The notes under the pieces: model-generated | The model's input: only the letters and a program-made list of their open reading frames with translations | Told to the model about the DNA's origin: nothing | Database searches by the model: none | Assembly: GCA_963724945.1 (NCBI GenBank) | Contig: CAVRWL010000004.1 | Location: 1-64,000, forward strand | Length of the DNA: 64,000 bases | DNA from: Hyphomicrobium_A sp963724945 | GTDB lineage: Bacteria > Pseudomonadota > Alphaproteobacteria > Rhizobiales > Hyphomicrobiaceae | Reading direction: 5' to 3' | Translations under genes and position numbers: made by a program | Shown here: piece after piece, positions 16,971 through 27,609 of the stretch | How positions within the stretch are numbered: position 1 is the first letter of the stretch | How the letters are laid out: every line of letters starts with the position of its first letter

Positions 16971-19013
16971 TCAGCCTTCCCGCTCGTGAAAGTGATCGTA
17001 GATTCTCTGCGCCATCTCCGCGGAGATGCCCTCGACCGCCTTGAGGTCCTCCACGCCGGCGCGCGACACCGCCTTCGCCGAGCCGAAGTGGTTCATGAGG
17101 GCGCGCCGGCGCCGCTGGCCGATGCCGGCGATCTCGTCCAAGGGGCTCGCGCTCAAGCTCTTCGAGCGTTTGGCGCGGTGCGTGCCGATGGCGAAGCGAT
17201 GCGCCTCGTCGCGCAGCCGCTGCACGAAATAGAGCACCGGATCGCGCGGCTCGAGCAGCAATGGCCGATCGCGGCCGGCAAAGTAGAAATGCTCACGCCC
17301 CGCGTCGCGCTCGGGGCCCTTGGCAACGCCAACCACGCAGAGGTCGTGCAGGCCGAGATCGGCTAGAACCTCACGCGCGATGGCAAGTTGCCCCATGCCG
17401 CCATCGATCAGCACGAGATCGGGACGGTCGGGAAAGAGATCGTCGTCGGGCTCCTCGAAAATGACGGTGCCTGACCCTCCGGGTCTGACACCGTTTGCAC
17501 CAGTTGCGGCTTCGTCGACAGCTTCAAACCTAGAGGGTCTGACACTTATCTCCGTCTCATCCGCCACCAAGCGGCGAAACCGCCGCGACAGCACCTCGCG
17601 CATCATCGCGTAGTCGTCGCCGGGGCTGAGCGTCTCCGACTTGATGTTGAACTTGCGGTACTGGCCTTTGACGAACCCTTCCGGCCCAGCGACGATCATG
17701 GCGCCGACCGCGCTCGCGCCTTGGATGTGGCTGTTGTCGAACACCTCGATGCGGCGCGGCACGGCGGAAAGCGCAAACCGCTCGGCGAGCGCCTCCAACA
17801 GGCGGCGCTGTGAGGATCCTTCCGCGAGCTTGCGACCGAGCGCCTCGCGCGCGTTGGCGAGCGCGTGCTCGACCAGACCCGACTTGGTCCCGCGGTGCGG
17901 AACTCGGATCTCGATCTTACGCTCGGCCTTGGTCGACAGCGCCTCGGCGAGCAGCGCGCGGTTGGGCACGTCATGCGAGATAAGGATCAGGCGCGGCACC
18001 GGCTTGTCGTCGTAGAATTGCGCGATGAAGCTATCGAGCACGTCCTCGATCGGAAGCGATCGGTCCGCCTTCGGGAAGTAGGCACGGTTGCCCCAGTTCT
18101 GCCCCGTGCGGAAGAAGAACACCTCCACGCAGCTCTGCCCGCCCTCCTGCACGGCGGCGAAGACGTCCGCCTCCTCGATCCCTTCGGGATTGATCGCCTG
18201 ATCCGCCGTGACATGGGCGAGCGCCGCAAGACGGTCGCGGAGCTTAGCGGCGCGCTCGAACTCGAGCTTGGTGGCCGCATCCTCCATCAACCCCTGGTAC
18301 ATACGCCGCACGTGCTGGCTCTCGCCGCGCAGGAAGCGCACCGCCTCGTCGACGAGCCGGCCGTAGTCGTCAAGCGAGATCTCGCCGGTGCACGGCGCCG
18401 AGCAGCGCTTGATCTGATAGAGCAGGCACGGCCGCGTGCGGCTCTCGTAGACGCTGTCGGAGCACGAGCGCAGAAGGAACGCGCGCTCGAGCATGTTGAT
18501 CGTGCGGTTGACGGCGCCGGCGGAGGCGAACGGCCCGAAATAGTCACCTTTGCGCTTGCGCGCGCCGCGGTGCTTCATGATCTGCGGCGCGGGCGTGTCG
18601 CGCGCGATCAGAATGTAGGGAAACGACTTGTCGTCGCGCATCAGCACGTTGAAGCGCGGGCGGAAGCGCTTGATGAGGTTTGCTTCCAGCAGCAGGGCTT
18701 CGGCCTCGGTGCGCACCGTGACGAACTCCATCGCCGCGGTGGCCGCGATCATGCGCGCGATGCGGTTGGTGTGCCCACCGAGGCGAGCGTAGTTGGAGAC
18801 GCGCGCCTTGAGTGAGCGCGCCTTGCCGACGTAGATGACGGTGCCCTCGCTATCGAGCATGCGATAGACGCCCGGCGAGGAGGGCAAGAGCTTCAGATAG
18901 TGCGCGATGACATCCGGCCCGCTGACGCCAGCACGTTTGGCGGGCGCGTCCTCGGGCGGGGCCTCATTGGCGGGCGCCCCGGCGGGCATCTCGCGCGTGT
19001 CCTTCATTGGCAT
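16971..19013 (-). CDS. uvrC: Excinuclease ABC subunit UvrC
   Basis: About 680 aa. The N-terminal GIY-YIG nuclease (PGVYRMLDSEGTVIYVGKARSLKARVSNYA), the Cys cluster region (PCLLYQIKRCSAPCTGEIS), a UVR domain (about residues 230-265), the RNase-H-like endonuclease domain (EVFDNSHIQGASAVGAM ... DLVLIDGGMGQL) and the C-terminal double helix-hairpin-helix (LDEIAGIGQRRRRALMNHFGSAKAV) are all present. UvrC makes both incisions in nucleotide excision repair. Residues about 490-513 form an insertion that carries an 11-base DNA repeat and is longer than usual between RRFRRL and the LIDGG motif. Start placed at MPMKDTREMP; upstream Met are less likely. Confidence 0.95.
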   Translation of the reverse strand: MPMKDTREMPAGAPANEAPPEDAPAKRAGVSGPDVIAHYLKLLPSSPGVYRMLDSEGTVIYVGKARSLKARVSNYARLGGHTNRIARMIAATAAMEFVTVRTEAEALLLEANLIKRFRPRFNVLMRDDKSFPYILIARDTPAPQIMKHRGARKRKGDYFGPFASAGAVNRTINMLERAFLLRSCSDSVYESRTRPCLLYQIKRCSAPCTGEISLDDYGRLVDEAVRFLRGESQHVRRMYQGLMEDAATKLEFERAAKLRDRLAALAHVTADQAINPEGIEEADVFAAVQEGGQSCVEVFFFRTGQNWGNRAYFPKADRSLPIEDVLDSFIAQFYDDKPVPRLILISHDVPNRALLAEALSTKAERKIEIRVPHRGTKSGLVEHALANAREALGRKLAEGSSQRRLLEALAERFALSAVPRRIEVFDNSHIQGASAVGAMIVAGPEGFVKGQYRKFNIKSETLSPGDDYAMMREVLSRRFRRLVADETEISVRPSRFEAVDEAATGANGVRPGGSGTVIFEEPDDDLFPDRPDLVLIDGGMGQLAIAREVLADLGLHDLCVVGVAKGPERDAGREHFYFAGRDRPLLLEPRDPVLYFVQRLRDEAHRFAIGTHRAKRSKSLSASPLDEIAGIGQRRRRALMNHFGSAKAVSRAGVEDLKAVEGISAEMAQRIYDHFHEREG
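17477..17545. repeat. REP-like repeat inside uvrC
   Basis: GGGTCTGACAC occurs at 17481-17491 and again at 17535-17545, and the first copy is part of an imperfect palindrome (CGGTGCCTGACCC against GGGTCTGACACCG, 17465-17493). The frame of uvrC is kept through it. The pattern GTGTCAGACCC resembles intergenic palindromic repeats found in many proteobacteria. Confidence 0.6.
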
Positions 19014-19115
19014 CGGTGGATAGATCGGCCCGCCGCCGCGCCCCGTCAAGCGACGCGCTGGCGGCACTCGCATTAAGACTTGCCCCACGCTGCGCGCGAA
19101 GGGCGTAAAGCCGCT

Positions 19116-19991
19116 CTACCAGACGAGATTCGCCATGGCCGCGACCGGTCGCGGCGCGCCGGGCCGAAACAAACTTTCGAGCGCGACGGCATCGAGTCCG
19201 CCGGTGACGTGCACGCCACTTGCAACGAAGACCGAGCGGACGCCGGCAGCCGCGGCGCCGGCAATGTCGGTGTTGACCCCGTCGCCGATGGCGAGCAGGC
19301 GCGAGCGCTCGGCGCTTCCCGATCGCAAGGTCTCGAGCGTGGCGAAGGCGAGCTCGTAGATCGGCGGATAGGGCTTGCCGGCGTAGGCCACCTTGCCGCC
19401 CAGCTGCTCGTAGGCGCGCGCAATCGCGCCGGCGCAATAGACGATACGCCCACCCCGCTCCACCGCAATGTCCGGGTTGGCGCAAATCATGGGAAGGGCC
19501 CGTCGCGCGCACACCGTGAGCGTGTCAGTATAGTCATCGGGCGTCTCGCGCTCATCATCGAAGAGGCCCGTGCAAACGACGGCCGCAGCGCGCTCAGGGC
19601 CAACGCGCTCGACGTCGATCCCGGCAAAGATCGGCAGATCGCGCTCCGGCCCCAGGTGCACGATCGCCCGGCCCGCATAGGACCCGATCAGAGTGCGCGC
19701 CACGTCTCCCGAGCTGACGATCACATCCCAGCTCGAGCGGGGAACGCCGATGCGCTCGAGCTGCTCGGCGACGCTGTCGCGCGGGCGTGGCGAATTCGAC
19801 AAGAGCAGCACCAGCCCGCCGCGTTGCCGGAAGCGCTCGCAGGCCTCGCAGGCCTCCGCAAACGGACGCACGCCGTTGTGAACGACGCCCCAGATGTCGA
19901 CGAGCCAGCCCGTCGTCGCCTCCGCGAGCGGAGCAATCGAGCTGACGAGCGGAATGGCGCCGACGGCAGGGGAGGAGGATTGAGGCGGCAT
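19116..19991 (-). CDS. HAD-superfamily phosphatase, TIGR01459 type (NagD-like)
   Basis: 291 aa. HAD class IIA motifs: motif I WLVDIWGVVHNGVRP (nucleophile Asp, but DIWG in place of DxDG), motif II LLLSNSPRP, the Lys of AYAGKPYPPIYE and the acidic motif IGDGVNTDIAGA. The TIGR01459 clade is a mainly alphaproteobacterial branch of NagD-like phosphatases. The substrate is unknown. It lies between uvrC and the EAL-like gene on the same strand. The final residues (AAMANLVW) match the family end. Confidence 0.88.
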   Translation of the reverse strand: MPPQSSSPAVGAIPLVSSIAPLAEATTGWLVDIWGVVHNGVRPFAEACEACERFRQRGGLVLLLSNSPRPRDSVAEQLERIGVPRSSWDVIVSSGDVARTLIGSYAGRAIVHLGPERDLPIFAGIDVERVGPERAAAVVCTGLFDDERETPDDYTDTLTVCARRALPMICANPDIAVERGGRIVYCAGAIARAYEQLGGKVAYAGKPYPPIYELAFATLETLRSGSAERSRLLAIGDGVNTDIAGAAAAGVRSVFVASGVHVTGGLDAVALESLFRPGAPRPVAAMANLVW

Positions 19992-20049
19992 CCCGCTTGC
20001 CTAAAGCGAGTTCCGCCTCATTGGAAGCAGGAAGCTTGTCGCAAAAGCC

Positions 20050-21729
20050 TCAGGCCGCGGCGTTGCCCGAGCCGGTCAGGACGTCGGCACCCACAGGGCG
20101 TGGCGGCCCAAAGAGCGGCCCCTCGCCCAGCGGCACGCCGCAATCGAGGACCGCTGCGCGCGTCGCCTCGTCCCCGATGCCGCCGACAATCACGGCAAAG
20201 CCGAGCTCGCCCAAGCGCCGGGAGACCTCTGCCCCGGGCGTGACCCCGGCGGGACCGGGGAGGCCGCGCAGCAACCTCGCCGCGTCGACCTTCAAGAATG
20301 CGAAGCCGGCGGCCCGCAATGCCGTGAACTCGTAGTCGACGTCGGTCACGTCCTCCAGGCCGAAACGGAAACCCAAGTCGCGCATGTCGGTGAGCGCGCT
20401 CCATTCCGTTCCGCCGAACGTTCTGACGTCGGCATGCGAGAAGGTCAGCACGAGCTCGCCGGCCAACGCCTCGCGCTGGCGGTATGTATTGGCGAGCTCA
20501 TCGAGGAAGCGATCGGTTCCCAGCGCTTCGGCGCTCGTCGGCGAGAACACGCACTGCTTGTGGCCAGAATCGCTAAGCGAGCGGCATATCCGACTGGCGC
20601 GCGTCAACCGGGCGACGTCGATCAACGGGTGCAGCCCCGTGCGTGCAAGCTGCGGATCGTGAACCACGAGCGGAAGCGCTGCACCCTTCTCATCGCGCAG
20701 ACAAATGGTCAGCTCGTAGTGATGCACCTGCTGGTCGGCGAGGCCGATGATGGATCGCAGAAGCACATCGATACGGCCGGCGGCGATCGCGGATGCCACC
20801 GTGGAAAGTCGGGTATGCGATGGCGCGATCGGCGGCGGCATCGACGGCGGCTCACGGCGCGGCGCGGAGGCCGGTGGGGCGCCCCTCGTTGCCGCGCGCA
20901 TGGTGTCGGCGGTCGTGTGCAAAGCATCGACCGATGCGCGCATGGCGGTCTCATGGCCCTGAGAGGCGCTGTCGCCGGGAGCGTCGATGCCGACGCTCAA
21001 CTCGTCGGCAAGCCTCTTGATCATGCCTTGCACGGCCTCAAGGTCGGTCTCCCGCTCCCCGCCTGCCGGCGCGGGCTCGGCGCGCCGCGGCGGCATTGCA
21101 GCGTCGGGAAGCGGCTGCTTCGTGGGGCGGAAAGACCAATAGTCGTGCATTTGCTCCGCGCCTGCGGCCTTGCCCGGCCGTGGCGCGGGCTGGGGCGGCA
21201 TCTCCAGATGCGGCCCCGGATGTTGGACCTGGTGCGCAACCGGCTGGGATGCGGAGGGAAGAATGGGCGCCGGTTGCGGCGGTTGCGCGCCGCGCGCCGG
21301 CGCTTGCAGCCCCTTCTCGGCAGCCGGAGGCGACGGCCTGCGATCACCGCGAGCCGCGGCCGCGCCGGGGCGCATCGCAGTCGGCGGCTTTGCCGAAGCA
21401 CTCGGAGCGGGAGCACGCGGCGGCGGGGTGCGCGCAGGCGGGGAATATTCCTCTTGCCCCTTCATGCGGGCAAGCTCGCCCTCGAGCCTGCTCACTTCGG
21501 AGACGAGCGAATCGACGCGCTCGGAGCGTCGCATCAGCGCGTGCAGCATCAGAAGCGTTATGTAGACCGACAGCGCTGCGATGAGCGCCAGCCAGAAGGT
21601 GACCTGAAACTGCAGATAGGCCCCGATGAAGAAGGCCGCGGTCACAAGCGCGATCGCCCCCTTCACGATTAAGTCGGCAATGCTCGTCTGGTTGCGCACG
21701 CCGGGTCTGCTGTCGTCGATGCTCGCCAT
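20050..21729 (-). CDS. Membrane protein with long Pro-rich linker and degenerate EAL domain
   Basis: About 559 aa. Two membrane helices (about residues 20-60), a short coiled coil (about 68-95), a 200-residue Pro/Ala/Arg-rich linker, then an EAL-type phosphodiesterase fold (about 320-550). The catalytic signature is lost: the EAL position reads YELTICLRD, and the DDFG position reads LEDVTDVDYEF. Other landmarks remain, such as FAFLKVDAARL and the late IVGGIGDEATR. Such degenerate EAL proteins usually bind c-di-GMP as receptors or are structural. The start at 21729 precedes the first helix. It is divergent from the SDR-like gene. Confidence 0.78.
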   Translation of the reverse strand: MASIDDSRPGVRNQTSIADLIVKGAIALVTAAFFIGAYLQFQVTFWLALIAALSVYITLLMLHALMRRSERVDSLVSEVSRLEGELARMKGQEEYSPPARTPPPRAPAPSASAKPPTAMRPGAAAARGDRRPSPPAAEKGLQAPARGAQPPQPAPILPSASQPVAHQVQHPGPHLEMPPQPAPRPGKAAGAEQMHDYWSFRPTKQPLPDAAMPPRRAEPAPAGGERETDLEAVQGMIKRLADELSVGIDAPGDSASQGHETAMRASVDALHTTADTMRAATRGAPPASAPRREPPSMPPPIAPSHTRLSTVASAIAAGRIDVLLRSIIGLADQQVHHYELTICLRDEKGAALPLVVHDPQLARTGLHPLIDVARLTRASRICRSLSDSGHKQCVFSPTSAEALGTDRFLDELANTYRQREALAGELVLTFSHADVRTFGGTEWSALTDMRDLGFRFGLEDVTDVDYEFTALRAAGFAFLKVDAARLLRGLPGPAGVTPGAEVSRRLGELGFAVIVGGIGDEATRAAVLDCGVPLGEGPLFGPPRPVGADVLTGSGNAAA

Positions 21730-22077
21730 GAAAGGTGGTCTGCCGCCCCTTGCCGATTCGTTACCTGCCCAAGCTTTTCGTCCGCCTGTGACGAGCGCAA
21801 TGGCGGGGCGGCCACTTTCACCAGCTTTCTCGCCCCCGCTTCTGAACAAGCCGATGATTCGCAGGCCGGCCAGCCATGACGGGCCCCCGCCGCAGCCGCT
21901 TCGCCCTTTTTGCGCGCCCTGCCCGAGAATCGCCATGGGACGCCCCAATCGCGCCTTTGCGCGGCCCGCAGCAAACCAGAATCGGGGTGCTGTTTAGGTC
22001 TCGTTAGGCGAATCGACGTGGTATTGTTGTGTCCGGGCGTTCCCTTGGGTCCCGGCGTCAAATGAGGGGAAAGCCCG

Positions 22078-22824
22078 ATGCTGATGACTGTGGTTGGCAG
22101 AAATCCGAGTGCGTCGAATTATGGTGAGTTGGCGGGCATCCGCGTGCTCATCACCGGTGTTTCGCCAACGTGCGGCGTCGACGTCGCGCGCGCTTTTGCC
22201 GATCACCGCGGCCGACTGGTTGTGCATGCGGGCGCCCCTGCACCGGAAAACGACGTGGTGGCGGGGGTACTCGCAGAAACGGCGAGCGCGGTCGAACTCT
22301 TCACCGCAGCCTACACAGATTCCAAGACGGCGGTCCGCTTCGCGCAGACCGCGGTGCAGACCTTTGGCGGCCTCGATGCCGTCATCAATCTCATCCCCAT
22401 AACGGACGCCGAGCTGGCGAACCGGGTCAGCCTGACTGACGTCGAGGATCTCATTGCCCGCAAGCTCGAGCTTCCGCTCGTCGTCTCGCGCGTCGTCGCC
22501 AATCGCATGAAGGTGCTGCTCACCGAGGGGCTCGTGCTCAATGTGGTGACAATGCCGGTCCCGCGCACGGCGGGCGAAGCCGTCCTCGCCGGCGTGGTGC
22601 GGACCGCGCTCGCTGCGATGACACGCGGCGAGGCGGAAGCGCTGGCGCCGCAAGGTATCCGCGTCAATGCCATCGGCCCGCGGGCGGCGGCGCCAGAAGC
22701 GGGCGCGTGCCTCGCGAGCGAGCCGGACATTGCCGCACTCGCGCTCTACCTTGCCTCCAAGCACGGACGGACGCTCTCAGGTCACATCTTCGATGCCGCG
22801 GGCGTTGCCGCACGGCGCTGCTGA
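22078..22824 (+). CDS. Atypical short-chain dehydrogenase/reductase
   Basis: 248 aa with a Rossmann-type N-terminus (IRVLITGVSPTCGVDVARAFADH), the family's FGGLDAVINL strand and the late GIRVNAIGPRA and GHIFDAAGVA blocks. The glycine-rich loop TGxxxGIG is altered to TGVSPTCG, and no YxxxK catalytic pair is visible at the usual place (SRVVANRMKVLL). It may bind a nucleotide without normal oxidoreductase activity. The start ATG follows AGGGGAAAG. Divergent from the EAL-like gene and converging with the FUSC gene. Confidence 0.75.
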   Translation: MLMTVVGRNPSASNYGELAGIRVLITGVSPTCGVDVARAFADHRGRLVVHAGAPAPENDVVAGVLAETASAVELFTAAYTDSKTAVRFAQTAVQTFGGLDAVINLIPITDAELANRVSLTDVEDLIARKLELPLVVSRVVANRMKVLLTEGLVLNVVTMPVPRTAGEAVLAGVVRTALAAMTRGEAEALAPQGIRVNAIGPRAAAPEAGACLASEPDIAALALYLASKHGRTLSGHIFDAAGVAARRC

Positions 22825-22850
22825 GCGGCGCCGCAAGGATCGGAGCGAGG

Positions 22851-24023
22851 CTAGAGGCGCCAACTCCTCGCTGCACCGCGCAAGCCTTGCAGCCACGGGA
22901 TGGAGGAGCCGCTGAAGCCGACCAGATCCGCGCCGCGGTCGCGCAAGTCTTTGAGATTGGTGCCGAGCTGCGCCAGCGCGAAATCGAATGTCATGAGGCG
23001 GATCACATCGTCCATGGACAGGGCGCGCAGGCCGCCCTTGGCGCGAAAGCCGCTCAGCTCCTGCTCGAGAGCGCCGAGCGCGCGCTCGACGGCGGCAGAA
23101 TCGGTAGGAGCCTCCTCGCCTTCTAACGCCTGCGAACCGTAGCAGACGGACAAATCCCCGACCGCAAGACAAAGCCGCTCCAACCGCGGTTGCATGACGG
23201 CGAGCGCAGCGTCCGCGAACGGGGCGGAGACCGCGCGCAAAAGTATGACCTCGGTGTGCCAGAGGCGCCGCACCGCGCGCACGGCCGCATCGGGATCGGG
23301 ATGATCGGCGAGATGGCCGGCGAGCTCGAGCTTGGTCTCATCGGCAAGCCCGCTCATCATTGCGATGGCGGAGCGAATCTTTGCGCCCATGATGCCGATC
23401 TGCTGTTCGTCGTAGCGTCCGGTGAGCGCCGCGGTCAAAATTTCGCGGAGCAGCTCGAAATTGAGCGCCAGCGTCCGGCGGACGTGCTCGGCGAGCGCGG
23501 GCCCAGCCCGGGAGGGAAAGACGAGTAGCGAGGTCAGACTCGCGACGGCGGCGCCGATCATCACCTCGATCATACGATAGTAGGCCGACGAGATCGGCGA
23601 TCCCAGCCGCGGGTCGCCGAGAATGACGATGGCCGCCGTCACGCAAGCGATGCGCAGCGGCGGACGGCGGGCCGAGAAAAGGACCAGCACGAACACGGTC
23701 GCGGCCAGGCCTGCGTATTTCAGCACATGGGCATCGGCAAGCACGATCGCGATGGCGCCGCCGAGGAGGACGCCGAGAAGGCTGCCGAGGAGACGGTCGA
23801 ACGCCTGGCCGAGCGAGGCGCCCACGTTGGCCTGCATCACCATTATGGCCGTCACCACCGCCCAGAAGCCCTGTGGCAACTGCAGGAGCTCGACGGCGGC
23901 GTACGCAAGGCAGGCCGCGACGGCCGTCTGCAGCGCCCGACGGAGGTGCGGCCAGCTATCCCGCCAGCCGTCGATCCAATGTTCGCGATTGATCAACGAA
24001 TTGCCCCGAAACGTAGAGCGCAC
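22851..24023 (-). CDS. FUSC family membrane protein (putative efflux/aromatic-acid exporter)
   Basis: 390 aa. The N-terminal half has six closely spaced membrane helices with the FUSC/ArAE signature (LPQGFWAVVTAIMVMQANVGASLGQAFDRLLGSLLG at about 50-85). The C-terminal half is a soluble, mainly helical domain. FUSC proteins include fusaric-acid and aromatic carboxylic acid exporters; the substrate here cannot be inferred. It converges with the SDR-like gene and its 5' end faces groES, so both lie around the 24.0-24.2 kb control region. Confidence 0.85.
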   Translation of the reverse strand: MRSTFRGNSLINREHWIDGWRDSWPHLRRALQTAVAACLAYAAVELLQLPQGFWAVVTAIMVMQANVGASLGQAFDRLLGSLLGVLLGGAIAIVLADAHVLKYAGLAATVFVLVLFSARRPPLRIACVTAAIVILGDPRLGSPISSAYYRMIEVMIGAAVASLTSLLVFPSRAGPALAEHVRRTLALNFELLREILTAALTGRYDEQQIGIMGAKIRSAIAMMSGLADETKLELAGHLADHPDPDAAVRAVRRLWHTEVILLRAVSAPFADAALAVMQPRLERLCLAVGDLSVCYGSQALEGEEAPTDSAAVERALGALEQELSGFRAKGGLRALSMDDVIRLMTFDFALAQLGTNLKDLRDRGADLVGFSGSSIPWLQGLRGAARSWRL

Positions 24024-24096
24024 GAGCCTAGGCCGCCCGCCGTTACGTCCGGGTTACGCCGCGGCCAATCCTTAATGCCGTGCGGCCCTGCTTTCC

Positions 24097-24126
24097 TTGA
24101 CAGCCGCCCCTTAGCCCGCGTATCAC
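24097..24126 (+). promoter_or_regulatory. Putative groES promoter
   Basis: A TTGACA (24097-24102) is followed after 18 bases by TATCAC (24121-24126), a plausible housekeeping promoter. The CTTG start of the -35 box is also compatible with an alphaproteobacterial RpoH promoter. A CIRCE operator begins 10 bases downstream. Confidence 0.6.
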
Positions 24127-24136
24127 CTCGACGCGT

Positions 24137-24163
24137 TTGGCACTCTCTTCATCGAAGTGCCAA
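24137..24163 (+). promoter_or_regulatory. CIRCE operator (HrcA binding site)
   Basis: TTGGCACTC, nine bases, then AAGTGCCAA: an inverted repeat matching CIRCE (TTAGCACTC-N9-GAGTGCTAA) with the usual spacer. It sits 61 bases before groES and just after a -35/-10 pair. HrcA represses groESL through this site at normal temperature. Confidence 0.93.
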
Positions 24164-24224
24164 ACATCCCCTCAAGATCGCCGCACCGCATCGGGTCAGG
24201 CCTTCAGCTGGAGCAATATTTCCC

Positions 24225-24516
24225 ATGAAATTCCGTCCATTGCACGACCGCGTCGTCGTCAAACGCCTCGACAGCGAAACCAAGACGTCGGGCGGCATCA
24301 TCATCCCCGACACCGCGGCCGAGAAGCCGCAGCAGGGCGAGGTCGTCGCCGTCGGTCCCGGCGCGCGCGACGAGGCCGGCAAGCTCATCGCCCATCGAGC
24401 TCAAGAAGGGCGACAAGGTGCTGTTCGGCAAATGGAGCGGCACCGAGGTCAAGATCGACGGGCAGGAGCTGCTGATCATGAAGGAGAGCGACATCATGGG
24501 CGTCTTGGAGAAGTAA
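24225..24516 (+). CDS. groES: Co-chaperonin GroES, frameshifted in this sequence
   Basis: Starts MKFRPLHDRVVVKRLD and keeps the GroES mobile loop (ETKTSGGIIIPDTAAEKPQQGEV). The frame breaks near 24389-24393, where one extra base is present. Removing it restores KKGDKVLFGKWSGTEVKIDG and MKESDIMGVLEK to the TAA at 24514, giving exactly 96 residues, the normal length. GroES caps the GroEL cage. Since GroES is normally essential and groL follows intact, the break is probably a sequence error unless a second copy exists elsewhere. Confidence 0.9.
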
Positions 24517-24625
24517 GCCCCCTCGATCGCTCGCACTCCCTTCCCATCTGCCGACGAGGGCCGGCGGCCGCGCCCTGCCCCCGAAGGCCCACCCCAAAGA
24601 CTTCCAACTCAGGAGTACAGTCCAT

Positions 24626-26281
<1,656 letters not shown>

Positions 26282-26326
26282 GCCCATGATCTAGGCTCGG
26301 GCCCGACAGCAATATACGAGCTAAAG

Positions 26327-26356
26327 ACGCCGCGCGCGGGATACCGGGCGCGGCGT
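26327..26356 (+). terminator. Stem-loop after groL
   Basis: Arms ACGCCGCGC (26327-26335) and GCGCGGCGT (26348-26356), 46 bases after the groL stop and followed by TCTCACTTTC. The T tract is weak, but the position fits a terminator for groESL, possibly shared with the converging gene at 26376. Confidence 0.65.
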
Positions 26357-26375
26357 TCTCACTTTCAGGCCGGCT

Positions 26376-27173
26376 TCACCTGCGCTGCGCGTTCCAACCT
26401 GGTGCGCCAAGGTAGGGGGGAAAGACTTCCCGGTGCTCGTTTTCGACGCGCGGCGCCGCTATCGGGCTCGTTGCGCGGCGGCTGCGGTGCACCACTGGGG
26501 CCCGCACCTCCGCCGCGGCGGTGGCCTTGTGCGGCGCGCGTACCGGAAGCGGCGGTATGCCGACGTTCAAGCGTGCGCTTGCGCCGCCCGAATGCTTCTT
26601 TGCGGGCGCCTGCTTCTTGTCCGCGGGGTCGGGTAGAGCTGCTGTCGTGGTGTCGGTGCCGACGGGTGCCGCAACGGGCAAGGCAGCGCCCACGTGCGAC
26701 GGCGCCGGAGTGTCTGCCGGCAGATCTACGCCGCTACGATCGGTCGAAGGCGAAGGCGCTACGCCGAGGGCAAACGGCGGCGGCGTCGGTTCTGAGGCTT
26801 TCGCGGTGGTTGCCGCCTTGACGGATGCTCCGCCGGAACTGAAGCGCCGGCTCAACTCCTCGGCCCGCTGCCGCACCGCGGCGGCCTCGCGTCCTTCTGG
26901 CTTAAGGCGTTTCGTCACCGGCGCGTCAGCCGGAGGCGCGTCGAAACCCGGAAGCGGCGGGACCACCGTCGGTTTGTCCTGCGCGCGCCAAGCCTCCTGC
27001 AAATTGAGCAACCGCGCACTGTCGAGAAACGCAGGCAGTGAGAAAGTCGGCGGCGAGCCCGACCGCAGGTCGGTCTGATCCGACTCGAATGCAGCGGCAC
27101 CGGGGATCAGACAGCACATCGCCAGCAGCGAGCCGCCGACGATCGCGCTTTCGCGGATACCCATCACGCTCAT
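26376..27173 (-). CDS. Secreted Pro/Ala-rich protein of unknown function
   Basis: About 265 aa. A signal peptide (about residues 9-28, ending PGAAAF) is followed by a short part with LPAFLDSARLLNLQEAW, then a long low-complexity stretch rich in Pro, Ala and Lys, and a C-terminal tail RVENEHREVFPPYLGAPGWNAQRR. The start at 27173 follows GGGAG by 9 bases. The order of signal peptide, short helix and disordered tail suggests an envelope-associated or scaffolding role, but no family is recognised. Confidence 0.6.
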   Translation of the reverse strand: MSVMGIRESAIVGGSLLAMCCLIPGAAAFESDQTDLRSGSPPTFSLPAFLDSARLLNLQEAWRAQDKPTVVPPLPGFDAPPADAPVTKRLKPEGREAAAVRQRAEELSRRFSSGGASVKAATTAKASEPTPPPFALGVAPSPSTDRSGVDLPADTPAPSHVGAALPVAAPVGTDTTTAALPDPADKKQAPAKKHSGGASARLNVGIPPLPVRAPHKATAAAEVRAPVVHRSRRATSPIAAPRVENEHREVFPPYLGAPGWNAQRR

Positions 27174-27609
27174 CACTCAAAACTCCCAAACTCAGCCGTT
27201 CGTACTCGAACTCATGCACTCAACGCCCGCTCGGACCTTTCCGAGCGCCGACACCTCGTGCACGTGCTAGCGGGGGCCCCCGGACTGCAGACGGCAAAGG
27301 GACCTAGGGACTGCGCGCGCCGGCGGGACGATCACGCCTGAGGCCTCGCCTATGGTGCATCACATGACGCACATGACTTGCAGAGGCCTCTCGGGCTGCG
27401 CTCAGCCCCCATATACTATCAATGCTCCAGCAGGCATCAACAAGGCGTTATCAAGTGGCGCTTTTCAGCATGAATGCGCCTTGCAGCGGGGCTCGATTGC
27501 CTTTCTTTGGCGGACGGCAGATGATTGATTAACGACGGGCCGCGCCACCCCCGGGCCTCCATTTCCGCGCACGTCAAGGGCCAGGACCGCTTGCCTCGGG
27601 AGGGGCTCG
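27174..27609. other. 436-base gap without a gene
   Basis: No coding frame here is convincing. It holds the upstream regions of two divergent genes: the secreted protein (minus) and the LysR regulator (plus). No clear promoter boxes or terminators were found. Confidence 0.5.
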
